From assembly GCF_963583255.1 (NCBI RefSeq), contig NC_084808.1, forward strand, positions 10,563,501 to 10,627,500: DNA of 64,000 nucleotides. The letters are read 5' to 3'. Under the pieces are notes generated by a model, which was not told where the DNA came from, did not search any database, and saw only the letters and a list, made by a program, of their open reading frames with translations. The stretch is from Pyrus communis. Its lineage: Eukaryota; Streptophyta; Magnoliopsida; Rosales; Rosaceae. Below, in pieces: positions 1 through 11,742 of the stretch. Made by a program: the position numbers and the translations under genes. How positions within the stretch are numbered: position 1 is the first letter of the stretch; every line of letters begins with the position of its first letter.

Positions 1-277
1 AACAAACCCGAATTTCTCCTAAAACAAAAAATCTCCAAAGGAACAAAGTTTGGTTACAAAATGGAACCTTTCCAAAACTTGCATTTAATTTCAACGACCC
101 AATAAGAAATCATGAGCATTCAAAAATCCTCAAAGAGATCGTATATTTTAGGGAGAAATTGGAAAACTCAGAAACATGAAATAGCAGTTCGAAAAAACCC
201 AGTAAATTAAATATCCATAGTAGTTTAAGAAAATTCAAATGTGATGGAGCAAAATAGATGCAGAAAAAATTACTCAC

Positions 278-345
278 AGCCATTGGAGACAGAGAGAGAA
301 GAGGGGCTTCAGCGGTAGAGTCGAGCTTGACGAGAAGGTTTAGGG
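278..345 (-). CDS. 5' end of a minus-strand gene, first coding exon only
   Basis: On the minus strand an ATG at 283-281 is followed by GCT and then a splice donor (GTGAGTA, GT at 277-276), so the first exon codes only Met-Ala and the rest of the gene lies beyond base 1. The upstream leader (about 284-345) is CT-rich with TCTCTCTCTGTCTCC and holds a telo-box. Bases 1-277 look like AT-rich intron 1. A very short first coding exon, a pyrimidine-rich leader and a telo-box are typical of plant ribosomal-protein and other translation genes, but the product cannot be named from two codons. The product class is inference; the start codon and donor are seen directly. Confidence 0.5.
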
Positions 346-348
346 TTT
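340..348 (-). promoter_or_regulatory. telo-box (AAACCCTAA) in the leader of the left-edge gene
   Basis: The minus strand reads AAACCCTAA about 57-65 bases upstream of the ATG. In plants this interstitial telomere motif is common near the transcription start of translation-related genes expressed in dividing cells. There is no TATA box at the usual distance, which also fits that class. Confidence 0.5.
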
Positions 349-1702
349 TTCTTCACTTTTTTTGTATTTGGGGTAGGAGCAATATTGGGTCAGTTTTAAT
401 AATATGATATTTGATTCTTATTATTCTTTTGCCCTTTTTGTTCTAAAAAATCACAAAAATAAGTCCAACTGTTTCTAGGGCAAGGGCAGGGGCATGTAAA
501 TTGCTTTTTGGAAAGCGATGTTTTTGTACAAGTTCATCCGTTTGGCATAGGCAAAAATAAAAGTAAGTGCAATTGCGGTTACTATGCCTAGTGAGTGTGT
601 TTATATGTGTACTTTGTTTGTTTGTTTGTTTGTTTTTTTTTTTTTAAATAAAATTCTTTATTTAACTTCGATAATTTAATTTTAAATACAAAGCAAATAA
701 TAATAATATTACAAAAAAGCAGCAATTAAACTGGAAAAAAACGCATTAATTAAAAATAAAAGGCGAATGAAGAAGATGGTTGGATAATTATACTATAAAA
801 ATTTAATTCTTTTCCTATTTTGTATTTTTTTCCCATTTTTTTTTATATTACACTTTTAATGATTAGATTAATCTTGACCGTTGATTTTCTTTATTATTGA
901 ATCTGACGGTCCAAACCGTGCCACGTGGCACATGAATGACTTTTTCAATTTTTTTTTTCACTGTTGGAAATCCAACAGTCATGATCATCAAGTCGTAGAA
1001 ATTGAACGACTTTCATCTGGCCACATCAATCAGCAGTTGGTACAAAATTTACAGCAACAGGCCCATGACAACAGAACTTGTCGGCCTATTAGCCTTCGTG
1101 TGTTTTACACGCGGTAGGCACAAAAAAGGAAGCATGTGGTTGACATCATCATTGGCTGCTGGAGCAAGGCTGGGATCAAATTGCTCAGGTTTTTGGCTAG
1201 GCATGTGTTGTCCCACCAATGGCCCCCCACAAAATGGATCGGTGGAAGTAATTTTTTGGGCTAAAAGGCAATTTGGCAGCCTTGCCCTGCCTTTTGGGTA
1301 ACGGCTAGACTTGCTCTGAACTACCTTTAACCAACACTTAGAAAATCTCTAATTAAGAAATGAAGAATGTGGAAACAAAAATTAACCACATCCAATATGA
1401 TAAGGACACGTGAGTTTTCAACTCAATACGATGGTTTTGCCTTTGATGTCGTGAGCAAACCACAGAGTACCTCAAAAGGCCTAACATTTGCTTGCCCTAC
1501 AGGTACTAGGCATTTGGGTCAGTTACATATATGGGTGTCCTTCGGGCCCATGATATCCAGATCCTACCACTATGCTATACCTGGCCCAAAAAAGGTAGGA
1601 ATTTGACTATTCGGAGTTTCTCTTGGGCTACATCACAGTTACTTACTAGAGGCCTCATAAAGATTCCTGGTAGCTGTCTGCGGAGACTGGTCTGTATCAC
1701 AC
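349..1702. other. intergenic, no gene seen
   Basis: AT-rich DNA with a short GTTT microsatellite (about 612-636), a perfect G-box palindrome TGCCACGTGGCA near 920 and a small inverted repeat (CTGTTGG/CCAACAG) near 962-978. Bases 1100-1320 and 1440-1700 are less AT-rich and look like repeat debris. Short open frames here have no recognisable domain. Confidence 0.4.
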
Positions 1703-1710
1703 TAGCCAAG

Positions 1711-2116
1711 GTTCTAAAAGATTAGGTGCTAATCGGGCGGCGGGTAGGGGTGTATCACCTAGGCATCAAGATGGGGGTTTAGGCTTTTTTTTAATTTTTA
1801 ATTTTAATTTTAATTAAATTTATTATATAACATATAAATAGATTTCTACTTAGACTAAAAAAAATACATAATTTTATTGTGATACATACATTGCATAATA
1901 GAATGATATACAGATAATAAAGTGTTAGAACATATTGAAAACATGGGGAACAAGCATATAATGAGTGTTCATCCAAGCATTCATGTCTCTTATAATTTAT
2001 TAAAAAATACAAAATGAAAGTTATCTATTTTCTGTCTAAGTGAGAGTTGCGATCTAGGTGGATTTAGGCAGGCTAGGCGGGCAACTAGGCAGGTCTAGGC
2101 GCCATTTTCTTAAAAA
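1711..2116. mobile_element. hAT-type MITE, copy 1
   Basis: A 406-bp element flanked by an exact 8-bp target duplication TAGCCAAG (1703-1710 and 2117-2124), the size expected for hAT insertion. It starts GTTCTAAAA, and both ends are rich in CTAGGC/GGCGGG words around an AT-rich core. It has no coding capacity. The same element occurs at 63426-63901 in the same orientation, sharing the ends and a core block (TATCTATTTTCTGTCTAAGT). Confidence 0.85.
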
Positions 2117-2179
2117 TAGCCAAGTCTAACAATAAAATTGGTAATTGTCACTTACTACTTATAATTCTCTATGTTCTAG

Positions 2180-2420
2180 TTTCTCTCATACTATTGTCTA
2201 ACTTAGACATCGGAGGCTATTTGACGGACACCCTCCCCCTTTTCTCTGTTGTTTGTCAATTAGGCTAACGGTGTTTCTTGTATTAAAGGTGGAGTTTCAT
2301 CAATTCAACCCTGGACGAAATTTGCATCCACAAATTGGTGCTTCATTGAGAGAAACTGAGTTATACTCAACAAGTGTTTAGACATCTGAGCAAAGAAAGT
2401 AAATCTCAAAATCTTTCTTC
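2180..2420 (+). repeat. possible LTR end plus primer-binding region of a gypsy relic
   Basis: The text AAATTGGTGCTTCATTGAGAG near 2330-2350 closely matches AGTTTGGTGCTTTCATTGAGAG at the internal edge of the LTR-like block near 7390-7412. This suggests a degraded LTR end with the start of its internal region. The following 600 bases have no readable gag domain. Weak call resting on one shared motif. Confidence 0.3.
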
Positions 2421-2424
2421 ATCA

Positions 2425-4800
2425 CTATTCGTTCTTCGTTCATTGTTCATCGTCCATTGTTTACATTGAATGACTATATTAAACACATGAAAGGCCACGA
2501 GCAAAAACAACAATGACCAATCCACTACCCAGCCCAAGGAGGCAGGAAGTCGATTACGAGGAGTCCTTAGGAAGCCTCTGGTTGGTAACTGTGTTGTAGC
2601 TGATAAGTGCTTAATTAGTCTTTATTTTTATTAGTTTTTCCTCAACTTTGTTACTTGTTTTTTTGTTTCTGAGTCATTTACTTTGTTTTTGTATTAGGCC
2701 AATTGGAGCAAAAGTAGATAAAGGAGAATTGTTGAAGAAATTGGATGCAATTCATGCCAAGTGCTGGAATGGCTCAGCAATTACATCAACCAGAACAATT
2801 TATCAAGAACAAATCAGGACGATCTAGGTGGTGATCCATATACGGATAGAAAGATCTTGATGTCTAGTTTTGAGAGAATTTTATGGTTTGTGATACTGAG
2901 GTTTGAAGAAGAACTTATTGAATTTTTAGAGATTTTTGTTTGGTTTGAAATTTTCTTAGTGGGAAGAATTTACGATGGTTTGACAATAAGGTGTTGTGGA
3001 TGACTAGTACGATGGCAATACTTTTGAGTTGCGAGTTAAGGTTGGAGAAATATTAGATATATGCTGACTAATTAGGCTCATAAGATATTTACTTAGTTCA
3101 AATGGGTTTTTTTTGGAATCTTAATATATAAAGCCAACAACCCCTTTTGGGGTCACAAGCTTCACAAAAAATATTTGGACAAAAACGCGCCACCAAAAAA
3201 AAAAAATTTCAAAATTAGCCTAAAATAATGCACCAAATAATACAGGGGTATTTTCATCGTTTTAACAGTGTTTTTTTAATAATTAATTCTTTTTGTACAT
3301 TTTTTTTAGTTAGTACATCACAATAGGCTAGCATTAATGTGATTCAATTACTTGTTCATTAAATATTATTTTCTCTATTTTTAAACACGTTCAAAACATC
3401 TAAAGAGGCGTGTAATGCCAGTTATAAAAAAAGTCTTTCGCACGCGCATAATAATGTGATTAAATTAGTTGTCAAATGATTTTTTATTTTTTGACAAACG
3501 ATATTATCTACACTAAGGGAGAGGGGGTGGGCAATAATGTGATTCAATCAGTTGTTTATTAAATATTATTTTCTCTATTCTTAATGTAAATTCAATAGAA
3601 TGTAGATGGAATTTGAAAGACCGATTTCCTTTATGAATTCACGCATATAAATATATTTAAAATGTGTAGTTCACGTGTAGCATGTCGTGATTCAAAAAAT
3701 ACCTTCTGCACGTACGTGAGTGCGTGCAAGAAGGCTAGTCCAAATAAAGTAAAGAATTGCAGGCTTGGAACGAGGGATTAAAACTTTTATAAAAGACCAC
3801 TTTCAATTGCATAGAAGATTGTCAAAGACCTGTTCCTAACTAAGGGAAATTCTTGCCATCGCTTTTCTCTACTCAATTCCCTTGTGTAGTTTGTCAACGT
3901 CTTCTAACAATTTTGTTATGTACTTTAATTCCATGTCTAGCTAAACCTATTATCCTAAGGTTAGGATGAAACACTTGATTTATTCTCAATTTCAATGCAA
4001 ACTTGATGTAACTTTCATATTTGTGTTCTTGAATCTCTAAACGTAATTTTTCATTGATTATTTATGGTTTGATGCTTAGCTACCATTATTCCATCGATAT
4101 AATGTGTTTGTTTGTGTTGAGAGACCATCTTGACTTAAATGTAAGCACAACGATTTAGAAATTGCATATGCATTTGAGATAGACCTAGACTTGTACAGTG
4201 TGTATTTTTATCGATTCCAAAGAGCTTAACGATTGTTCTACGTTAAATTAGACCTTGACCACATGCTAGTTGCATACGAAAATACTTGACTTTTGCCATG
4301 ACCATTGAGAGAAATCATGTTTAAGGGAAACAATTGAATATTGAGTAGGACCAAGATCTTTATGTAGGTAAACTTCAAGAATTAAATTTGAAATTGTATG
4401 AACGGTGCATTGATTTGAGAAGCGTATGATTGAGTGTGGATTCCAAAACCTTAGGCTCACCATCCATAGAGTCCAACCCTAATTTGTTAAAATAATTTGT
4501 TCATTGTCGTGTTTTATTATTTCTTCCCTTTACTATTCTTTTTCGTTGGCTTTTCTTATTTGCTTATCAATCAACCAAATCATCTTTTTTATTTGATTGC
4601 TTTAGTGTTTAGTTGAGTCATAATAAGAAAATAAAATAAAAAGAGTCATTATTTGCATTCTTAAGTTGTACTTATTATTTTTGCTTAAATTAATCTCGTC
4701 TCTATGGGATCAATCCTTGCTTGTCACTATACTATCTTATTCGATTCTATACTTGCGAGGTATAAATTTGTGTTTAGATTTTTTATTTATTAATGGTCTA
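2425..4800. other. intergenic repeat debris without a gene
   Basis: No coding region can be supported. A stretch near 3320-3375 recurs near 3535-3585 (both contain AATGTGATTCAAT and TTAAATATTATTTTCTCTATT), a small direct duplication. A SINE tail fragment lies at 3489-3530. The remainder is AT-rich, with small frames and no recognisable motif. Confidence 0.4.
3489..3530 (-). repeat. SINE 3'-end fragment
   Basis: Bases 3489-3530 carry the diagnostic tail ACAAACGATATTATCTACACTAAGGGAGAGG that ends the tRNA-derived SINE copies seen elsewhere in the window (18117, 52035, 57755, 58082). Here only the 3' part remains, on the minus strand. Confidence 0.5.
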
Positions 4801-5029
4801 AATATTCACAACAGTAGCGGTGGACACCCAAGAGAGACTCCGAAGGGTCAACTTCCTACCTCCTTGGGCTTCATATGGTATGGTGGAAAGATTGGAATAT
4901 CTTACCCGAAGGACATCCTCATACGTAACTAGCTCGAAGACCCAATATCTCGAGATGGAGATGGTGGAGATGGTGGTGGCAATGGTGATGGTAAGAATGA
5001 GGTTTTCGGTCACGTTTTCCACAAAAAAG

Positions 5030-5515
5030 AAGTCATTAGATAGGATTGAGCGGAATCAACGGTTACTGGATAGAAACTCGAATCCTTTCCTCATCAATCT
5101 TGACCAACAACTTATACAGGAACTAATTGATGTTTTTGACCAAGAGAAGAAATTTTGGATGCTAAAGTCCAAAGTTCAGTGGTTGCGGGAAGAGGATAAT
5201 AATACTCGCTTCTTTCATATCTCTACTAGGATATGTGGGGTAATGACATCGCGAGCGTGATACAACAATGTTTTCGCTTTGGATCGCTTCCTCGCGACTT
5301 AGGAATAACTCTTATTACCTTGTTTCCCAAAATTGACGGGCCTTAGTTAATCACTCAGTTCTATCTAATTAGCTTATGTTGTACTCTTTAAAAACTTGTC
5401 ACTAAAATATTGGTTGACCACCTCAGGCTTCTCTTGACTAAGTTAATCAACTCCCAACAGGTCAGTTTCATTCTTGGTCATCATATTATGGACAACATAG
5501 TCATGCCTTAAGAAT
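5030..5515 (+). pseudogene. LINE (L1-type non-LTR retrotransposon) fragment, linker and RT start
   Basis: Bases 5030-5230 translate to the region between endonuclease and reverse transcriptase of plant L1 elements, including WLREEDNNTRFFH (family form W...GD.NT.FFH). From about 5255 a second stretch in another frame reads LPRDLGITLITLFPKID, then a QFYLISLC block and QVSFILGHHIMDNIV, matching RT domains 1-2 (LIPK, RPISLCN, Q.AF..GR.I.DN). The segment normally between these blocks is missing, so there is an internal deletion near 5235-5255, and at least one stop interrupts the second part. No FADD motif or RNase H follows. A dead fragment; family assignment is firm, function none. Confidence 0.8.
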
Positions 5516-5574
5516 TTGTTTCATATTGTTTAAGCCCAATTTTGACATCCTAATCGTGTTACCAAAATTCGGCC

Positions 5575-5755
5575 GATATGAGTTAAGCCTTGTTGGATTA
5601 GCCTCGCTAGGGTAGGCCGTAATGATTTGGGATGCGTATGAGTTAGGCCTCACTAGGTTAGGCATAGGAGAAATTGCACGCTGCGATATGAGTTAGGTGT
5701 ATAAGTTAGGCCTCACTAGGTTAGGTGTAGGAGAAATTGCACGTTGCGATATGAG
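5575..5755. repeat. tandem duplication of about 62 bp
   Basis: Two near-identical units (about 5637-5690 and 5699-5752) share AGTTAGGCCTCACTAGGTTA and GGAGAAATTGCACG. A third, more diverged unit precedes them from about 5575. Confidence 0.65.
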
Positions 5756-6007
5756 TTAGACATGCTGGGCCCGACCCAAAAATGATGAACCATTCACGCT
5801 AAATGTATGCAAAAATAGCAGGGATATTGCACGCCTAAAATCTTGCAAATTAGGATCAAAGCTAGACATGATTAAAGCACATCATATCATCCAAATTCAC
5901 GCGACTAGGGAAGGAAGGAATCTCAAGACAAGTCAAAGCTACAATTGAAATCAAAGAAGGAAGGATTTGCCAGATGAGCCCTAAATCAAGATGAATGAAG
6001 ATCTTCC

Positions 6008-6082
6008 CAAATTAGAGCCACAAGAGAGTATACACATCAAGTATTGGAAATGAAGAGTATGCACATCAAGTATTGGAAATGA
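6008..6082. repeat. tandem duplication of about 30 bp
   Basis: The phrase CACATCAAGTATTGGAAATG occurs twice, about 30 bp apart, giving two adjacent copies with one substitution. The surrounding 5760-6550 is AT-rich and holds no supported gene. Confidence 0.65.
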
Positions 6083-6559
6083 AGGAGGCATACAATGTAA
6101 ACATTGAAAATATCTCATCATTTTACTATCTTTTCTTTTCCTACCCTAGGAATAGCGTAATGTATCCATAACCTAGTAGACTAGTTCTTATATTTGATCC
6201 TCTCTAGCTTCCATGGATTTTAATTGTCGTTACATTTTTGTATTTATATTTAAATTCTCTTCCTATGTTACTATGTTTCACGTATTGTCTTTCAATTCAA
6301 TTTCAATACGTCTTAATTTACTTTATATTGTTCTTGTTAACTAGTTTATTTCGTACAATTCAATTTCGTACTTGTCATTTTAATTCTTTATTCTACGCAT
6401 TTTACTTTATGTATTATTTTTGTACTTTTTACTTGATTTCGAAACACCTTTCTTGCTACTCCCTTGTCTTTAATTTATTTCATTTCCTAGCAACAAATTT
6501 GAAATTTTAATTTACTTTAACAATTAATCGCACTTTGTCACACATGGTTTCCATCATTG

Positions 6560-7400
6560 TGTGGAACACACACAACGAAGGGAGTGAAAGCCAATCAAAG
6601 CCTTGTTTTCAATGCTAGGAAAGAACCCATGTCGAGAGGAGGCTTTTTGCTTAGCCACATAAGAGCTTGGTCTGAAGTCAATGTGAGACCATATTTTCCC
6701 CCTCCCCGAAATAGTGAATATATGAATCCACTTCATGGACTAAGTGAATAAGGCATCAAACTCCTCTCATCTCGAGATACTAAAACTTGGTGGTCGTTAA
6801 CCAAACTCTATACGATCATTCCGCAATTAAAGTCCTAACGGGGTCATACAATCTGTCTCGCCCTAGTACTCTAGATGAAGTGGACATCGCAAGCACCCAT
6901 GTCATGTCCAACCACTTCTACTCAGATACTAGTCTTTCTAGTCCTATCCTGATCACCCTTACTCTGCTACACGAAAAGTCTGGGCAGAGTGACTGACATA
7001 GGTGATGTGAATGACCATACCGTGCAGTGGACAGACAGTGATGACCCATGCTTTGCAGATGGTAGATTGCTCTGATTCATGCAGTAGAGACATTTGAGTG
7101 AACAGGGCCTTACCTCTGATTCAACCATTTTGGCGACTCAGAGAGTTGGTAGAACATCTAGGATGATCCCAAAACCTATAAATAGGCATCCTGCTTCCTC
7201 ACAAATGGTTAGAAATTCTTAGCTCTCTATATACACTTAACACCCTTTATACCTATTTTCTAACTTCTTGATGACCGTCAGAGTGTCTATGTCGGGGACC
7301 ACCCTTTCCGGCTCTTGGTTTCATGATCTTTCTTAGTCTTTGTTCTGGCATGTTTGATCATCCTTTGTTACATAGAATTGGGTCGAATAGTTTGGTGCTT
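6560..7400 (+). repeat. left LTR-like block of gypsy relic 1
   Basis: Similar to 14150-14729 in the same orientation. Shared landmarks are GACCATATTTTCC followed by a CTCCCCGAAATAGTG-like block, AGATTGCTCTGA, GCCTTACCTCTGATTCAA, CTATAAATAGG (a TATA-like site at about 7176) and GGTTTCATGATCTTTC. It ends near a GGTGCTTTCATTGAGAG motif of the type seen at LTR/internal junctions. The left boundary is not sharp and divergence is high, so this is an old copy. Confidence 0.5.
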
Positions 7401-7439
7401 TCATTGAGAGATAAATTCCTATTTCCCTACAAACAACGC

Positions 7440-8640
7440 TACCCATACATATTTTCGATCATCCTGATCAGCCGAACCCAGTGCAATCTAATCATTTTAT
7501 AGTTGAGATGGACACTCTTACACTCAAGGCTAGTGTTGCGCCTACTATAACCTTGTCTTAAGTTCCTAGTGTGAAGGTTAACCCTTTTCTTTTGATTATC
7601 TTGTTTGCACTCTTGGATCCCATTTGAGAAATGCTGAAGAAATTGAGCATCGATATGGAGGGGTTGCGACGTGGCCATGTAGCTTCATCCCTTGATATCG
7701 AAATACGTCTGTTGAGGCTTTATTCTTGTTTGGATTGAGAGGCCAACATAGTTCCTGCTACAAGCATGGGTTTCCTTAATATGTTGGAGGAACCCACTCC
7801 TGTAGTTATAGAGACACCCTATCGTGTATGAGCTATTTTCGCAGAGGCGCTGCCTACTGTGTAGTTACATGGCACGATGAGACGGATGAAGACGCCCCCG
7901 AGCAACCCTGGATGGCTTAAACTTTAATTTTGGTGGACCCAACCAAAATTCACTCCGAAAGCATGCCACTGATGCGAATCGGAGACAAACCTATCTCCGC
8001 AGATTTGGTATAGGAGGCTCCATTAGATAAGTTCACTCAACCCCAAGGAAAGTATTTAAAAGGAGTGTCTAATCCATCTAGTCATGTTATGTCATGGAGA
8101 AATGGCTCTATATAGTTTTACTGACCCTTTGATGTGTAAGATAAACTCCCATATGGATCCATTTCTGATTTTAGGACTATGTGCAAATAGTTCATGGAAG
8201 TTTCCTCTGCCTACAGAAAAGTAAAGATAGTGACGTACACTTTGCTTCTGATTCGACAGAAGGAGGAAGAAAGTCTTTATGAATACATAAAACAATTTCT
8301 GATGGAGTTCGTAGAATTAGACAGGACTACAAGAGAATGATAGCCATAACCTTCAAAAAGGGACTCCTTATTGAGTTTTAACTCAGTAGAAAACTCCACA
8401 AGCCAAAATATAAGTATATCACTATGTCTAAGTGCTTCGACAAGGTGGGGGAAACTGTAGCCTGAGATGAGGAGTAAGAGGAGACAGGAAAACCTATCAA
8501 ATCTAAGCCTATGCCGGAGTCATCTAGGGTGGAACGGAGGGTAGAAGAGCTGTCACCCGAACGCGAGCAAATTAGGAACAATCGACCTCGAAATCAAAAC
8601 AACTGAAGCGAGCTTTCTGCCCCACTTTATAGCTGTTAGC
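7440..8640 (+). pseudogene. degenerate gypsy gag (relic 1)
   Basis: Plus-strand translation between about 8010 and 8340 gives gag-like text with several stops. The clearest part is RQKEEESLYEYIKQF (about 8260-8305), matching the retrotransposon gag consensus around ESLR.Y..RF. It follows the LTR-like block at 6560-7400 in the expected order and orientation. No zinc knuckle is visible. No product is expected. Confidence 0.55.
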
Positions 8641-8649
8641 ATTGTTGCA

Positions 8650-9335
8650 GCATGTTCAAAGAGGGTGCAAGTATAATTAAATCCCTAGTTTGTAAAAGGC
8701 TTGCCAGGACCTAATTAACGTCCAAGGCTGTTTCACGCTCAGAACCAATCTCATAATGAGATAGCAACTTCGCAACTTTCTGACTAGTCCTAAGAGACAC
8801 CTAAGAGGAATGGGGCAAAACATTAAAGAACCTAAAACTCCAAAAGAACAATTAACACATGAAAGAGGGTAACAAACAAAAAAAGGGCCACTTTGCCTTG
8901 AGGTGAACAAAAAGCCTTTAGTTGGGGAATTAAATTGTCTATCCAAAGCAAGCCTACTTAGGCAATTCCAAATAGATAAGGGCAAAGGTTCATTATCCAA
9001 CTGAACCCTCAAGCTGAAGTTTAAATCCTTAGATCTATGGCACACTGTTAATCACTCTTTACTCCTTTTGCAACAAATTTTAACTCAGTCACTCTGTGAT
9101 TAATGGACTAGGTCAAAATAAAAAATATATATAGTAACAGATATTTAGCAATCAATGGGCAAAACACACATCCATTCCCTTCCATAAGCAAAATATACAT
9201 CAAAGTTAAAAGGGAATCACCCCAAACCATAACAAAAGTGTAATGCGGGAAATAAATAAAAAATTGTTCGAAAATTATTACAGAGCAAAAATAAAGAGAG
9301 AAATTTCAACTCCATAAAATAGACAACGACTTGGT
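8650..9335. other. unassigned segment between + gag and - pol
   Basis: This stretch matches nothing I recognise on either strand. A 122-codon open frame on the minus strand (9045-8677) has no domain, no repeats and no family look. It sits exactly where plus-strand relic sequence changes to minus-strand pol, so it contains or borders a rearrangement breakpoint. Confidence 0.4.
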
Positions 9336-9339
9336 TAAC

Positions 9340-10930
9340 TCTTACTGCTGCTAGGGGGATGACTTTACAGAGGCATTGGGGACTTGGGGCTGATTCGCGG
9401 AAGGGTCACCGCTGTAGGAGACAATAGTGTGCGAAATGCTAAAATGACAAATAATATTCTTCCAGATGAACGCCTTTATAGTGGGTCTTGTGATTTTGGA
9501 AAGTGCTTTCGCCTTAGCCCATTTGGTAAAATAGTCAGTCACAACTACTAGATATTGTTTGTTACCCCTACCTTACTTGAAGGGCCCGACAAGATCAATT
9601 CCCCATTACATAAATGGCTATGTGCTTGTTTTGCGATTAGTTCCTTTGTAGGTTGATGAACCATAGGGGAAAACCTTTGGCAGCTATCTTATATTAGGGC
9701 ATAGTCTTAGGAATCTCTAAGCATCCAAGGCCAGTAATAGCCAATGGTAAGGGCTTTTTGGGGGAGTGATTGTCCTCCGGAATAGTTTTGGTAGACCCCG
9801 GGATGGATGTTTATCAAGATGCATATCCCTTGTTTTGGATGGACAAAAAATAATTGTGGGCTAGAGTAGGAGTGGCAGTATAACTTATCTCAAAAGATAA
9901 CGTACTGATACAATATATGCACAATCCTTTTTACATGGTGACGACCATTCTGACGGGTGCGCTATAATGTAAGTCAGGATTTCATCCATCCAACTCTCGC
10001 GGGTACTGATCGTAGATACAGACTCTAGTCGGCTTTGATTGACACTTGGGCTTTCTAAGTATTAGAATGGAATGCTTCTTCAAGGTCGATGATTGATTGA
10101 GGATTTAAGGTTGGTTAGTGCATCTGTGCGACTATTCTCACTTTAGGGGAGTTGGTGGATGTCATACTCAGTAAATTTGGCCAGTAACTCCTTGGATTTC
10201 TCCAAATACAGAGCCATGGTTGGATGGTGGGCATTATACTCACTGGTAACCTGATTTGCCATTAGATACCCCATGAATTTTCAACTGGAGACTTCAAAGA
10301 TGCATTCTCTAGATTGAGTTTCATTATGTGTTGACGGAGTATGTGGAAGGACTATGCAAGGTTAACAAGGTGGTCTCTACTTCGCTTGTTCTTTACCACT
10401 ATATCATCGATATAACCTCCACAGTCACTTTGATGTTTTCCATAAAGCTTCGATTGACTAACCTCTGATAGTTTACCATGACATTCTTCAATCTAAAGGG
10501 CATTACCCTATAGCAGCAGGTGCCATTGTCGGTTATAAATGAAGTATTTTCCCTGTCGGACTCGTGCATGTGGATTTGGTTGTAGCCATTGTAAACGTCC
10601 ATGAAGCTAAGCTTCTTCAGACCCGAGGTGGAGTTGACAAATTGGCCAATCTACGACAAGGGAAAGCTGTCTTTAGGGCATGCCCTGTTCAAATCCATGA
10701 AATCTACACATACAAGCCTTTTTTCATTACTCTTCCTTATAAAAAACAACATTGGCCAACCACTATGGGTGGAACACCTCCACAATAAACTCGTCTTACC
10801 TGAGTTTGTCAAATTTTACCACGCTTATTTTGCCACGGTTTTGCTCGTGATTTCATTTTTTTGAATGACAAGTTTACAGTTTGGATCTGGTGGAGTTTGT
10901 GGCATATCACATCCTGATCGATCTTAGGAA
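9340..10930 (-). pseudogene. Ty3/gypsy pol block: RT, RNase H, integrase (relic 1)
   Basis: Read on the minus strand the order is RT (about 10930-10300), RNase H region (about 10300-9750), then integrase zinc-finger and core (about 9730-9350). RT landmarks are FMDVYNGYNQIHMHE, TSFITDNGTCCYRVMPF and a damaged LKNV..YQRLVN; the catalytic DD motif is not intact. Integrase landmarks are a CQRFSP block, a degraded NGELILSGP (family IDL.GP) and TDYFTKWAKAKAL, ending at SYSGD where DNG is expected. Many frameshifts and stops are present. The block is opposite in strand to the LTR-like ends and gag around it, implying an inversion or a second truncated element. The RT/IN assignment is firm. Confidence 0.85.
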
Positions 10931-10934
10931 TGTC

Positions 10935-11740
10935 TTACGCAAAGTGAGAAAAATATCCCTATTAGGTTGTAGGAAGTTGGTGAAGAGCTCAGTCTCATGC
11001 TCCAACAAATTGGCTTCTATCTTGACCCTCAAATCTGGTTTCTCCAGATTGAGTATCACATAGCCTGTCTATGGATTGTGCATATTCCAATTAAACTTTC
11101 AATTCCAATAAACCAACTTAGGACCTTGAATGACAAGATTATAAGATGATTCTACAGTCAAATTACCTTCACTTGTGGCACCCTGTATACATTTATCTTG
11201 GGCTTTTACATAGCTCTTATAAGAATGTTAATGATTTCGTCCACAATATATCTAGGAAGCATAAGTAAAAGCTTCTCAACACTTTACCATCCATTAAAAT
11301 AAAATTAAGTCATATGAGAGTTAAGCATATTCTAAGAGAAAGGTAGTAAAGCATGATGTTGAAGGAAACAACATTTGGACCAAAAATCTGTCAAAAAACA
11401 ATTGTTATTACCAAACCCAATATGTGAAACTAGGCATTCTTTCAATAATTGAGATCCATCAATAACCTTTCCACATAATAAAGGTTGCTTGCCAATTTGT
11501 AGAATCAAATTAAAAATAATTCCCGTAGCTGAGAGACAGTAGGAACGCGACTTTATTCAGTAGAGAAGGAAACATTCTTCTTTCTAAGCTCGTTAATAGA
11601 GTGATCTAGCTGCAAATGTCATTTCAATAATTCCTTCCCTCCACCCCTATGACCGAGTTGCTCTGCAAAGTCAGATAAGTCAACACACTCCGAATTCAGG
11701 CCCAAGGATGTTCACACCAAAAGAAAAATTAAGTTAAATA
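10935..11740. other. unassigned stretch between pol and accessory ORF
   Basis: On the minus strand the part just upstream of RT (about 11000-10930) still resembles the pre-RT linker of gypsy pol. From about 11100 to 11740 I see no protease or gag motif on either strand, only AT-rich sequence with stops. Confidence 0.4.
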
Positions 11741-11742
11741 CT

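Noticed and set aside
881..1725. Four overlapping plus-strand frames of 64-99 codons
   Set aside because: No start context, no domain, and repeat-like sequence; treated as intergenic.
4820..5030. N-terminal half of a 146-codon frame in front of the LINE fragment
   Set aside because: Only the part after about 5030 matches LINE protein; the first part contains MVEMVV-type low complexity and looks like chance.
8677..9045. 122-codon open frame on the minus strand
   Set aside because: No domain or family look, no promoter, and it lies at a rearrangement edge inside a retroelement relic.
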